In this document: in pieces, positions 1 to 13,400 of the stretch
Numbering within the stretch: position 1 is the first letter of the stretch
Layout of the letters: every line of letters begins with the position of its first letter
Assembly (NCBI GenBank): GCA_950022655.1
Contig: OX465579.1
Coordinates: 18,389,088 to 18,453,087 of the forward strand
DNA: 64,000 nt
Direction of reading: 5' to 3'
From: Alentia gelatinosa
Taxonomy: Eukaryota; Annelida; Polychaeta; Phyllodocida; Polynoidae
Program-made: the position numbers and the translations under genes
Notes under the pieces: generated by a model
What the model saw: only the letters and a program-made list of their open reading frames with translations
Told to the model about the DNA's origin: nothing
Database searches by the model: none

Positions 1-41
1 CAACTTCCAGGTCAAAATATATGGGACAACATAGATTCAAG

Positions 42-586
42 TTTATTATTACTCATACAAAATGTCCACAGAAAACACATAGGGAGTGTGTATCACCATA
101 CCCGGAGCATACAGATATGTTGTATTCTCTGTGGGTTCCGATAAAGCGTGAATCTGGAAAAATAGTCCATACGTAAATGAAATAATATCGCAATGCCACT
201 TGCCAGGAAAAGGTGGATGATATATACAGTAACAAATGGTTTCAGATAAAAGCAATTGTATGCTCCTCGGAGTTGACTGCGCAATATCTTCGCATGGGCT
301 CGGGTATTACTATGCGTCAGCCTCTCAAGGCATACTACCGCTTGTATCTAAAACCAGTCAATATTGTGTATTCATTATCCACCTGATACAAGGTGTCCAT
401 AGAAAACACATAGGGTGTCTGTATGAACATAGGTCTACTTGAAAAAAAAGAATGTTAAACTACCCAAACAAACAAACTGTATGGACATATCCAGGCGGAG
501 CATACGGAAGAATAGTGCATAACTAAAACGAACTGCTATCTTCATGGCGCTTGGCCAGAAAAGCGCCGATACAAGCGGTCGAATGC
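42..586. repeat. R1 modular palindromic element (copy a)
   Basis: Three pieces follow each other: a flank module (about 42-215) opening with TTATTACTCATACAAAATG and closing with AAAAGGTGGATGAT, a palindrome module (about 217-386) with arms GGTTTCAGATAAAAGC / GTATCTAAAACCAGTC, and the start of a second flank module (384-586). The same modules recur at least ten times in the window. No coding capacity is seen, so it is probably a non-autonomous DNA element. Confidence 0.7.
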
Positions 587-1010
587 ATACCATGAGGTCA
601 TGGTCCGAAAAGCGACCGAGAAAGCACAACTCACAATATCAACGTTTGATAGTAAGAAAGAAACTAATGAGTGTTTGGCGTGTGTCCCCGTTCCCCATCG
701 AGTTTGGAGGGCACAGTAACATGAACGAGGCGATAGCCGAATGAATGTCCCAAAGCGCTTCAAACAAGATGGCGAACGGGGACTCAGACCAAACACGAAT
801 ATGTTCCTAATTTTATCTTAGCCTCGAAATATTCATCTGTTTATCGCCCATTGAGTATAAATTACCGTACTCGCAAACGTGTTGAGTAGGAGTTCTTAAT
901 GTTAAGCCTAAATTTAAAATACGGGGCGAAAAGGAAAAAATAAAAATAAAATAAAATAAAAAAAATTAATGTTAAGCCTATGGGCGTTAATACCAGGCTA
1001 AGATAATTCT
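587..1010. repeat. R5-like palindromic repeat (TTATCTYAC family)
   Basis: The stretch contains a palindrome whose loop reads GAACGAGGCGATAGCCGAAT. It closes with TAATGTTAAGCCTATGGG and a GCTAAGATAA end, features repeated at about 9000, 15320, 20210, 26930, 51000, 51405, 58156 and 60835. The 660-820 part is matched in reverse at about 60835-60990. Confidence 0.55.
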
Positions 1011-1326
1011 CAGGAAGAAACTTTTGCATCATTGATACTCCAACTCATCGCCCATTTTCAGTCACTCGGTGAAATTTCTGTTGCCAAAACTATCTAGCCT
1101 CTCGTCGTTATCCTCACCCCCCCCCCCCCCCCCCTCCTGATCTCATCTTATCTTTCCTATGGGTACGGTGGTGAGGGGCAGTTCTAATAACTGCCATTCA
1201 AGGTAGCATCGATGAGGGAATAGGACGTAGCTACGTCTTGGTTTCATTTTTATCTTTCCTTTCTTTGGCAGACTCATTAGCAAGCAGTCTCAGAACGTTT
1301 GTGACGTCACGACCTCACTGCGCGCA
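1011..1326 (+). promoter_or_regulatory. Upstream region of the first coding exon; possible 3' splice site and CRE-like site
   Basis: A run of about 18 C lies near 1117-1134. A pyrimidine tract followed by CAG at 1269-1271 looks like a good 3' splice site, so the ATG at 1327 may sit in a second exon rather than at the transcription start. TGACGTCA at 1302-1309 is a perfect palindromic CRE/ATF motif. If the splice site is real, the frame from 1273 into the ATG has no stop, so translation could begin further upstream, outside the window. Site functions are inferred from motifs only. Confidence 0.35.
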
Positions 1327-1483
1327 ATGGCTGATGGGAAAGAGTCGGCGTCTGGGTCGGCGTCTGCCCAGCCCGCCATGTTGCCTCTGACGTCACCGCA
1401 AACCGCGATCGTTACAACGCCCATCTCCATGGCAACAACAGGCATGGCCATGGGTACACCCACTCTGCTAACTATCTCCAACG
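1327..1483 (+). CDS. L3MBTL: L3MBTL coding exon 1 (N-terminus, residues 1-52)
   Basis: This exon opens [18 protein letters not shown], is rich in Ala/Thr/Met/Ser, and ends at a consensus donor (ACG|GTAAGT) in phase 1, which matches the phase-1 acceptor of exon 2. The exon is GC-rich against AT-rich surroundings and its composition matches exons 2-3. It has no recognisable domain. Because 41 kb separates it from exon 2, it could belong to another transcript or further small exons could lie between; phase fit and composition are the only links. The ATG is the first in frame after the possible acceptor at 1271. Confidence 0.55.
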
Positions 1484-4400
1484 GTAAGTCCTGCTTCAAA
1501 CTTCTGACTAACGTCTTATTATTGACACCAGTATTGATTTTCTTATGCATATAGTTTTATGAGTTTTCATGTTTCGTGCATCTGTCTTGCATTGTGTGTG
1601 TGTGGTTTTTTGACTACCCTAAATTCCCGCGTCTTATACGCGAACCAAACCCCAGTTGCGTTTTATAGGATTTGCATCTTATACGCGTTTTATTCCCGAG
1701 GACAATTGAGAATTTCGAGGGGTACCATTAGAAATGCCTTCAATTCAAAAGACATGTGTGTATATATATTTATATATATATTATATAATTTTTTTTGAAA
1801 TAATATATAATGTTTTTTAATGTTTTATTATAATATTACGCATACAATATATAATATATCTTTTTATATGAAAAACACAACTCAACAAATCTTTGCACTG
1901 TAAGAGGCTGTAACCACATTTTTCCGCTGGAAATGACAAGGTAGGGAGGAGGGGTTGGGGGCTAAGTGGGGGGTGCGTCTTATAGGATTTTCCCAAAGTC
2001 GGGGCGCCTTTTACGCGGACCGTTCTTTTACCCAAAACACTCAAACCCCTGGTGTAACTTATCGGATTTTCCTCAAGTCGGGGTGCATCTTATACGCGGG
2101 AATTTACGGTACTTTAAGACCAGGAAGGCATATAAGGGACTATGGTGGGATCAGGATTCAAACAGTTTTTCCCTACAAGATCTTATAGATTAACTTGTGC
2201 TGCATATCTAATTAGTATAAGTAAGCATTTCTTTGTATATGATAGTCAAAGAAAATGCAAGAATTGAAATTAAGATGTGAAAATATGGCAATATTACATT
2301 TTTTTCATTTTTCACATACCATGACATTGCTTTGGCATATTGCAGATATCACAAAAAAAGCCTTTTACTACTTTTCTATTATGGTAACAAAAGAGTCCAT
2401 TTCGACTTCTACTCTGAGTACAACCAAAGGAAAGGCATCAAAATGATTGTAAAAGAATTTTCTTCTCAACTTAACTGCGTTTGGATTTTGCTTTCACATA
2501 GAATCTTCACGCCTATTCTATTTTGCCTAACTTTTAACATGATTTCTCAGAAAATACGTTAAATTTAAAAACAGATACACTAAATGAATTCCTTATATAT
2601 AAGACAATAAAGCCTATAATCCTAGACATAATATGATAATTTTTGCAAATCCGTATCATGTTTACAGTGGAAGTTATAAGAATCTTTGTATATCAAGTCA
2701 AAAGTAAGTACTTTTCTGTACCCTATATGGGTGCACGATATAAGTACAGTGGACGGTCGATGGTATGATGCTCCATTATAGGCAATGTTTTTGCCATAAT
2801 GGTATTGCAGGAATAGACAATAAACGATGGGTTTGTGGACAGACGGCCGTAAACCACGAGGGTTTCATGCGTAGTAATACATGTTGCATCTATTATCCAT
2901 TTTTTCTTATAAATTAAACCCAGTAATTGCCATATTAAAGGGTAAAACAAAATGGACTATTTCTATGCTCTATGGCACAAAGGGACTATTTTCTCGTATA
3001 CCACAGCTGTGAGGCAGTATACTACAGATTTGAATCCATATACCACAGTTATGGTATCTGATAAGTTATATATAATGAGTCATGATTTACTGATTCCCCA
3101 TGCATTTTCAATTGGGTCTTTGTATACGATGATAATGATATGTTTTACTTTATATGTCTTTACATATCCTTATTTTATCGGAATTGTCAACAGGTGTGGA
3201 TGTATTCAGAGGTATGATCATCAGTTATTTCTAGTAACATGATGTTACATATTATATAAAATTCTTTGTCAAATGTTAGAATTTATATCTTTTGTAATTC
3301 TTGTGTTTGATCCATCAATTCATTTACAGTTTATAACCATTTACAGTTACTGTTGTCCATATACGCTATTGGATGTCATGATTTCTATGAGTAATTGAGA
3401 GTTCGAGAGACAATATATAGCAGCAGTGCTGGCGGCCTAGTATTAGGCCTTTGGAGAAAAATACCGCAGTCTAGAACGAGGCGAGTGCTGTTAGAGCGAA
3501 GCCAGTACCATGGCGTGGTAATAGACCTACACAGTACAAGGACAAAATAATCACGATAACAATTATTCATTTTCAGATTTAGGTAGAGCAAATATCTAGG
3601 ATTGTTCACTGCAAATATATTTTAATTGGAAAATGTTTTAATATATGAAAAATAACATTTCAGATGCTTTTTAATGTTATATTTACACTTGTCTCCTTTC
3701 GTTCACAATTATTGGTGTGTTTTGTTTAGTTTTTAGGTTTACTTCTCTTTATTTCCACCTATTTTCTATTATCTTAAATCTTATTCTAGTTTGTGATTTT
3801 ATTGATAATAATGTTAATATCAGTAGTGGTCTACCATATACAAATTATGGGAGAAGTGACTGTGGTTGTCACTTTGAGGGAAACCAGACTGACAGGATAA
3901 ATTATACTTATGCATATGCATAATGCTCTATTACCTCAGGAAATATCCAACACAGCCAGGCAACATAGGTATCATTTTAATCGTCTTGAAGTACCTAAGA
4001 AGATAGGATGATTATTTCTATAGGTCATCGCGATAGATTTTTCATTAAATCACTGTGAAAGTTTAAGTATTTTTCACTTAACAAATTCCGAAGTTCAAGC
4101 TATCACGGGTAATCTTAGCCATGGCATGGGAATATGATATGTATACCAACAAATAGACCAGAGTCGTAGCTTTCGAACAATACTTTATCTATAAAGATCG
4201 GCCTGATATTCACAAAGCCAGAGCAATTCACATTTTCCGAGTTAGAAGAAAGTATTTTGTTCCAAATCAAACGCTCAGGAGTAAGGTCCCACGCCTCGTT
4301 TTTGCGTGGCCTTCTTTGGCGGCCATTACAAGATGGCGCTAGTGTGCAAGTCCTGAATTATCGTGTGAAAAAACGATTTGATTGATAAGAGCGTCATGAT

Positions 4401-7400
4401 ATATATGTAGCGAATTATTGCAAACTACAAGCTTGCACACTCCAATGCCAGGAATGCCGCTTTACACTTTGAATTGCCAGTTGATTTAAATTAGACCTTT
4501 AAAATTACATGCTCAGGGCATTTCCGGGAAAATGGGGAGTAGGTGTTATCTTCATTAAAAACTTCTGCTGTTAGAAAAGATTGAAAACTATGCAATTGAA
4601 ATATACATATTATTTCCGAAAGCCTATCCACCATGTGGGATCCATTTAACAAACTGGGGATGTTAGTTGAGGGGGTCCTTTGTTTAGCTTCGGGGCCATC
4701 CATAAAGTACGTACGCACTGAGGGGGGGTGGGGGGATAAAACATTTCGGAAATTTTGCGTATGCTCCTTCTTTGTTCTATTGCGTACAAAATCGGGAGGG
4801 GGGGTGGAGAGGTCAAAAATTTAGGAATTTCTGCGTACGTACTTTATGGATGGCCCCTTCAGAGGTTTAACTAAGAGTCTGAATATGGGTTGGTCATTTC
4901 AAGGAAGTGAAGGCTCATCTGCGCACTGATTGGTCAATATTATGTGACTCGCGTTCTGTGGCGGGTAGGCATGTTTTACTGACCCGCAGTTGAGTTCCAC
5001 GCCTGTTTACCCCTTCAGGTTCAAGTGTCATGCGTGAATTAATCATAACAGAATGGGGATTAAAAGTGTGCCATCTTCAAGCACAGTCCTTATCACCCCC
5101 ATCATTCACCCATACTCAAAACACTACCACCCCAACCATCACGAGCATGTTTAGCGGAAAATGGAACCTCTACATTTGTGATTCCATCAGGATGTGTAAT
5201 ATATCCCGATCATGGCCGATTTGTTGATGTTGGGATGAATCGTGTGCAAATATCTGGCAGAGTTGCGGCAGTGGAATAGCCCCCTTTGAGCGATAATATG
5301 GGCTACACACACAAAGATAATTGCGGACTAGATTTATCCCGATTCATCTTGATGCAGCAGGTGCTACAAGACACCATCCGAGCTTGGCAGACAAAAAACA
5401 TCGTGCTTATGGAATCAGGCCTCTATATGGTGTACCTCAGCCATATGGGTATCAAAAGGGTTACTGGAGAACTCGATCCGTAGTTGTCGGGAGACCTCGA
5501 CCCGTTTTGGAGAACTCGACCTGCGAAGTCAACCTATATATGATATACTAATGGATAAGACAATTCAATATAGAAGGAAAGGTCTGACTATCCAACTTTT
5601 AGACAAATTAACTAGCATATATAGAAAATAAGTCCAGTTCCGTCCAGGGTTAAGCCTATAAGACAGCGACCCGACCATTGTGCCCGATCACACCTTTGCC
5701 CGACGAATCCGTCGGGTCGGACAAAATCGGGCCGCTGTCCGCACTTCACAGACCCGATTTTAATCAGGTCGGGCATTACTAGCGTGGGGGTAATGACCGA
5801 CTCTGCCAGACCTTAATCGTGTCGCTGTATGCACTTCACCGACTGTTCCCGATTCTGAGACGGCCATTTCAACAGCGATGCTACCTATCCCCTAGTCCGA
5901 TTTACAAGTTACTTATATCGATTTGTAGGGGAGACAGGCGATGATGAATCTGAAAACCGATTTTCAATATCTTAATCGGATCAAAAGTTAATAAACTATG
6001 AATTATTTTCTATGAATCCACACCAGCGGCCCGTTGCTCACCCCGGCTCGGCTCCCGGCGGCTCTCTTTTATCTCATTCGGGTCGCTGTACAAGGTCTTA
6101 AAGTGGAGAGGTGTGATCGGCAAGCGTCGTTGAGGTCAAAAGACAGCGACATTCTTGTTCCCGATTATAATCGGTGAACGGATCGGTGAGAATCTGTGGA
6201 AAATGTCGCTGCCTTGTGGGCTTTAGCGTTAAGGATAGGGATTTCTGTTTGGTTTCTTCCCAGAGAAGACCACATTTGAAGGCAAGATAACATATTTACT
6301 ACTAAGTACAGTATTCATCTACAGTTGTATCTGTAAGCTGCTTGAGTTCGGAATATTTAAAATGGGTCGGGTTCTTCTAACCGGTCGCGTTCGTTACGAG
6401 TCGATTCTTTTTTCACCGGTCGGGTTCGTTTCGGGTCGAGTTCTCTAGTATTCAGTTTGTGTCTTGTCGGACCCGTTTTTAAAATGTCCTAAAACCCATT
6501 AAACGTCAATTGTTCTCCTGTATTTGTCTCAGGGTCACCCTATAGATTAAGATATTCGTATAGTAGTGAGTGCGAATATAGAAAAGAAGAAGTGAATTTA
6601 CCCGAGATTATACAGTAGAATGCCACCATTTCCTGATTTACTCTAGGCTATAGAAGTAAGGTGGGAATTGAAATGAGCCTGTTATCTAGCATTAGAATTA
6701 CATGTATAAATAACCTACAAAGGCACGAATTTGGATACAAGCAAGGTCATCCAAGTCCGTGATAAAGGTCATGTAGAGAAACGTTGTACGTGTATGCATC
6801 ACAGCGAGTTGATGTGATAAACATCTCGATCTTTAACACAAATTTCCACGTACATCTTTTTACCTGCTCCTCCGAGTCATTACCATTGTTCACTTGTGAT
6901 TTCCAATAAGGATCTTTCCCCAAATCCAATTGAAAATCTAGAGAATGTGTGAAATGGGGATCGTGAACGTGTGAAAACGTTGTCCGTATACGGTATATTT
7001 ATTACCTACCTAATAGGAAGTGTCCATAGTAAACCTATAGGAACTCTGCATGCACATACCCGGCACATACGATATGCTGTATCATCTAGGCTGCAGAAAC
7101 CTGCGCATACGGAAAAAAATAGTGCGTGTGAAAAAATAATGCATCACTAAAACGAATTAGAATTAGCACATCACCAGTTGGATAATGCTGGATAATTGAT
7201 TCAATATAGACTGGTTTCAGATTAATGCGGCATATTGTATCTGAAATCAGTGAATATTGTGTACATACACAGAACGGACTTGGATACAAGGGACCGTTTA
7301 ATAATCTAGGATCTTACATGAAGACCATATCATTTGAAAAATTTAAGTTAATTCGCTAAGGCAGTTGGGCCACATCGTCCCTGGGTTTCCCTGGCGAGTA

Positions 7401-10400
7401 TAGACACTTTTACTCGCATACCCAACCCTACTTTTGGATGGCAACGTTACCAGAGCAGCGTTCCGTAAAAAACACGTGGTGTACAGTTTGGTGCGCGCGC
7501 AGTCAAGCGAGACAAGCGTGGTTTCCTTACCAAGATTAGGATTTCTGCACTAGCAGTAGTTTTAACATGGTTGAATTAGTCTATTTTCTTTTATGCAGTG
7601 TCTGAACCAAATCTCGTAATTAGTCCAAGATATTAGTTGCGCTTCTGGTCATCGTCGTCCACGTCGTCATTATTTTGGAGTTTTTTTTTTTTTAAATTCA
7701 CAAATATGTTTTAAGACATAGGATAACCGTCGCATTATTTTGATCACTCATGAAATTTTGTCAGTCTACACACAAACTTGTATACCATTTTTCTAGTAGT
7801 AGAGATGGCAGATTTATACTTATTAAAGGAAATCCTTGTTTTTATTTCCAGTTTGTAAAACTATTTTTTCCTGTTTGTAACAAAACTAGTCTAAATTTAG
7901 TCTCATTCACGCCAATATACAGTGGTTAAGACGACAATCCAATTCCTTGGGCAACATCTATGTGTCTTCTATGTTTTCTTGGTCTTTCTGAGGCAGTAAA
8001 TTCCACATGAAGAGTTTTTTCTCTCTCTGTTTTTCCTAAACTCCAACTGACATCTCTGATAGTATGGTGCGACACCAAATGTATACATGAATTTATTTAA
8101 AGATATATCGAGCAATTTGGCTTGAAATTTAAACTCATGTAATTTTCCTGAAAATTGAATATGATGAGTGCTGTAGTACACACATATAACTTAAAAATTA
8201 GGGGTCACCATGCTAGTTTTCGATCTAGAGATCAATATTATAACAATTTTATAAAAGAATATATAGAAATTCTAAGAAGTTTATGTGATTTTCTCCAAAC
8301 TTTCACAGAATACTGTAAATGTATAGTACTACGCATTTAAGTTTTATAAAGCATAGGTCACTGTCCTTGTTTTTTAAAGAAACGAAGAAAGACATATTTT
8401 TCGGTACATTTCCTATGTAAATTAAGCAAACATAAATTAGCCTATTATACTATTAAAATTTGATAAACTGGACAAAACGTTAAATTTCAACATTTAGAAT
8501 AAGAATGAATTTCAAAGAACCAGTATTTACCAATAGTTGACAATATTTCAAAATCACCAGGTGGCACCTGCGTGAATTATAGGATATGCCTTTAAGTACG
8601 TTTTTCTTTCTGGTAGAGGTGTTTGCGACCTAATTTTCAAGTGGGTCACTGATGAATTATGTCAGTCAGACCGTGTCATATTTCTGGACAAGTCCCTTTT
8701 GCTTCGTACTTAAATTATGTCATACACAGTGAAAGGAATGAAAGGATGTCAAATTATAAAAGGAGCAATATATGAAACTGTGTAACTGGGAAGTGGCAGA
8801 CCGCAACTTTTGTAGCGAACTTTCTGAATTAAAAAAAAAAAAAAGGTTTTATAATGCGAATTTTGAATAATTTTGTAATGGAAATCTACGATACAGTTGT
8901 GTGTGCGTTCTTTAGAAGGATTCCCTAGATGAAAATATCTTGGTCCGTACATCACCGAGTTTAACCGCGGAGTAATCATATAGCGGTTAAACGAGGTGGA
9001 GTGGAGGCTAAGTTATTTTCATCGGGTTTGTTTCTGATTTTATCTTACCCCATAAACACAACCAGGAACATTGTCAATTAATGAACTAACTCACCCAATT
9101 AGACATTGAGAATTTTGTACGTTACTTTAACGGTGGATTATGAGTTCCTACTGTTAACCCTATGGAGAAAAATACCAGGTGAGATAAATACAAAACAAAT
9201 GCAAAAACTACATGAAATCTAAAATAACAGTTGTGTGTGCGTTGTAATGCTATATGCGCATTTTGTCATACGACTCCCAAGTCAGGCTAAACTTTAATCA
9301 CGAATGGTCGCACTTGTTGACTCCCTACATGTGAAAAACTTTTGTATCACGCCCTGAAAAACAGACTGCGCGCTTTAGTATAGAAAACCTGCGCAATAGG
9401 AGCGAATTGTTTCGTTAATACATTAACGTAGATAATATATGGAGACATGGACGTATGATTATTCTTTCGTCACTCTTGCGTCACTTAGTGACGAACTATA
9501 TATTAATATGTGTTATTGGCGGAGAAATTGGCACCTGATCCCAGTTATAATGCCGTAGTCACTAGCTATGACTGGCCAGGAGAACCATGCGGACAGAGGG
9601 ACCAGTCCGGCGTCATCACCTTTCCCTGAATAGTCCTATCGCACACTATGTTTGGAAGGAGAAAACCTGCTACTCCGCCTTTGACTCACCCTCGGGAACT
9701 TGCTGTCTTTATAAGCAAACTTTGATAAATTTGACATTGTGAGTTTGTATGTGAACTTGCCAGTCTATATACATACACAATAGTGATTGGTTAAGAGGCC
9801 TTGTGCTCCGAGGAGTCGTAGTAATATCCGAGCGCATGCTAGGATATTGCACAGATAAGTGGCATGCTGATATTAGTTCAGTTACGCAATATTTTTTCGT
9901 ATGCACCTCCCGGGGCATACAACATATATCCGGATGATCCGGGTATGTAGATACACGCTCCCCATGTGTTTTCTGTGGCCTTTTTGTATGAGGTGGATGA
10001 TAAATGGATATACATAGGCACCGTTTACCAACACAATGCGCCCCAACAGAGGCGGGGTATGGTGGATAGCTTGTGACCTTGAAATTGTCCCAATTTGCCC
10101 TGTATGCTGCTGTTACACAATAAACACGGATACTGGATGTTGCTATGATGTGACAGGCAAACAAAAAAACCCAACCAAACCCAACATTTGCATTGTGAGT
10201 GCATTATCGCAAGGAAACAAAAAACCTCTATGCGAATTGATAAGTATCCTGTAAAGAACTGGAAATGCCTTCTGGCTATATTTCACGTTGTAACAACGTT
10301 TGGGTGATCATTGTTCCCTTGTGTATTGAGTGTCTTTTTTTTTTATCTCCTTGTAAGATTCCGTCAGCGTGGATACATACACCATGATAGCTAAATTTAT

Positions 10401-13400
10401 TCGCAATGATTTGAGTCTGTTGGAATGTAGAGTGTTTATTGTTTCCTGGTCCTGGGTGCCCTAGATACCAATGCTCCGCTGAGAATCTACCACTACATAT
10501 ATCACCCATTGCGTTTCCTAATAACTGTGTCACAGCCGGGAATTCATAGTTTCTCTCTTGAAAATTGTACTTCATATAATAATCGGTACGCAGTCGACCA
10601 TTGAAAAATACCAGCGTACTGCCATCGTGACTCATGAAAAAAGAGAACTCAAATTACATACATGTATATCTCTTGTAATTCACTCTCATAGATCTAGTTA
10701 CAGGATGCGCTGCCTTCCGTTGCTTTAGTTATGTTGGAATTATGAAACATTACGGAAAGATCTTAACCAATATCCTTATCATAATCCACGTTTATTCAAT
10801 AAGTCTGAGCTGGTGTGTTGAATACACAATGCACTGTTATACTACGCGTCTTCGGCAAACGGGAATAATTCATGTAGTGACGCATCTCTTGGAATTATTT
10901 AAATGGTACTTCTTTTACAGAGAAAAAATACATAGGTGATAAATGCAGTAATAATATATACGACACTCAATCAACAAGGTCACCGCGACTTCGACAATCA
11001 AGATGGACTCTGTGCACACCTGTGGTTGACCTATTTCCATCGAACGTTAATATAGACACACCGTCTGTATTTCAGGATAAGCTTCGCTATTCGATATGTA
11101 TATTTGCCTGGCTTGTTTTGTAGGCCAGGAACATTTGAATTTGTCATATTTATCTCTTTCTAAAAAGGCGAATTATACCAAATCATGATGGGATATTGAT
11201 GTTGAATAATATCTGGAATTAATGTTTGAATCTTTCATGGAGCTGGGTTGAGGAATGCTGCTATAGTAAACACGGGTATTGTAATGCTCTGTGTTTGAGA
11301 CCCATGCCAATACGACCAGAGTCGACGCATACGAGATGATTATTCCGCTATGGTACAAGGGACCGACACGGAAAACTGCGACGAATAAATACAAGAAGTT
11401 AGGGAACTAGTAGCTTTACCAGTCAGAGCGAACCAAGGCAGCGGTATCCATATTGTCTTGGTATCATACTATTACCGTGTCTCTCTATATCAATTTCCGT
11501 TTTCCTTAAGGTTTTTTCTATTCCTATTCTATTGATTGACATTCAATATTTAACTTACAATATATGTTTTACTTTTCCCATTTGATCTTAATATCCGTCT
11601 CTTTCAGAAGTGTGTTTATAGAGCATGACATTTGTTCTTTATTTCGACCTTTTCTAACACTTTAGCCGACAAATGTCTTTTGCAAATATCCTCATACAGT
11701 TTGTTTGATTTCTCTTTGTTTACAAGAACGTATCTAGGCTCGGAAGAACAATCTTCCTCCAGTACACGACTGCCTATCGTAGATATGTCGTTTTACTGCA
11801 CCTCCATCTTTGAAAATATTACATTTACAGTTGTGAGATCATTTGGGAGTCCTATTAAATATGTACTCATAATATAAGCGTACGCTTACAGCGAAACGGA
11901 CGCTTCAAATTATTTCATCGCTTGATGCATTTCCAACATTGAAGAACCCCCACAAAAAAGACCACATGCACATTAGCTTTTGCTGCCATGATGCAGATTT
12001 AAAGAAAAAATAAATCTCATGAATAAAAACCGCTCGTGTCACAAATACATATGTAATACACAGTGCGATTACAAAAGTAGCTCGACGTGGGTTGCATGGG
12101 GACGGGGGCCTGGTCGGTCGGTGGGCGAGCGAGTGCCGAGGCCGGAGATCGATAAGGTGGCCTCCGTTGATGTGTACGGGCTGCAGCATCGACGGGGCCC
12201 ACGTGGTGGTGCCGGCGGTGGTGCGAGCCGGCTGTGGGGAGCGGGGAGGGGGGCGGTGGTGGTGGTGGTGCGATGGTGGTGCGCCAGCCAGCCAGCCAGC
12301 CCAGCCGCGCCTGCTATAGCCAAGTCTCCACGCTGCACACTCGCTCCTCGAGACTCGGGGGACGGACGGAGGCCGGTGTTTCTCGCTGCCTGCCGAGCGT
12401 AGTCGCCGGGAGGCGGCCAGACTCCCCCGCCGCTCGCCGGGAGAGACGGACGAACCGACAGCAGGCAGCACTCAGAGGCGGACGTACGCACGCACACACA
12501 CACTCACACTAGACCCGAGACTGCCGCCGCGACTACGAGCTCCAAGCAACTCCAGCGCGGCTGCCGCCGACACCACCACCAGCAGCGGGCACACAGGAGG
12601 GATTGTCAAGTAGTAAGCGGCCTTTACGTAGACGATACTCCTCCTACCATTATCTTTGTACTACACAACAGTCACTTCAGTCCCACAAGTATTGGTTCAG
12701 GACGGCAAGCCTGGATCATACATGCTTCTTTATTACATTAAAAAAATATACAGATACCATCAAAGTGGATAAGTTTTGTGAAGGAAAAAAACATAAGATA
12801 TTCCTGCTCGCGCAATCACTGGTTCGGTAATAGGATATGCCTCGGTGGTTCGGTTACCTTTACAATTGACGTTTCTCGTAGCGTTCATGCGACGTAGGAA
12901 AGTTTTCTTTTATATAGGACATGACAGTGACATTTATAAGCACGATACGGGGAAGTGCTGGCGCACTGTGTTCAGTTGGCAGTGCGGGCAACCTGTATAT
13001 ATCATTGTGGCATATACGACCAACATTCCCTATTCTCAGTCACTATGAAACGCATTCTTCTATGTTCACCAGCGCTGCTACGTATTGACCCCAGCAATCC
13101 ATGGCGACAGTATTGTATTGATGCAATTGCATTAGCGTATCATGCTTTGTTTTTATTATCTAGTTGATACAAAGTGTCCATAGAAAACACGTACGGAGTG
13201 TATATCACCATACCAGGAGCATACAGATGTTGTATGCTCCGGGTTGCGATAAAGCCAGCATAAGGAAATATAGAGCGTACCTAAATGAACCAATATCGGT
13301 ACGCCACTCAGGAAAAGGTGGATGGTATTTAAAATATAGACTGGTTTGAGATAAAAGCGGTTGTATCTGAAACCAGTCTATATTGTGTATGTATACCCTT

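Noticed and set aside
9709..10164. 151-codon minus-strand frame
   Set aside because: It overlaps an R1 element and has no domain; the palindrome supplies most of its length.
12019..12512. Several overlapping open frames of 60-190 codons in the CpG-rich block
   Set aside because: They occur in several frames on both strands and consist of low-complexity Arg/Pro/Gly/Ala; stop codons are simply rare in such sequence.
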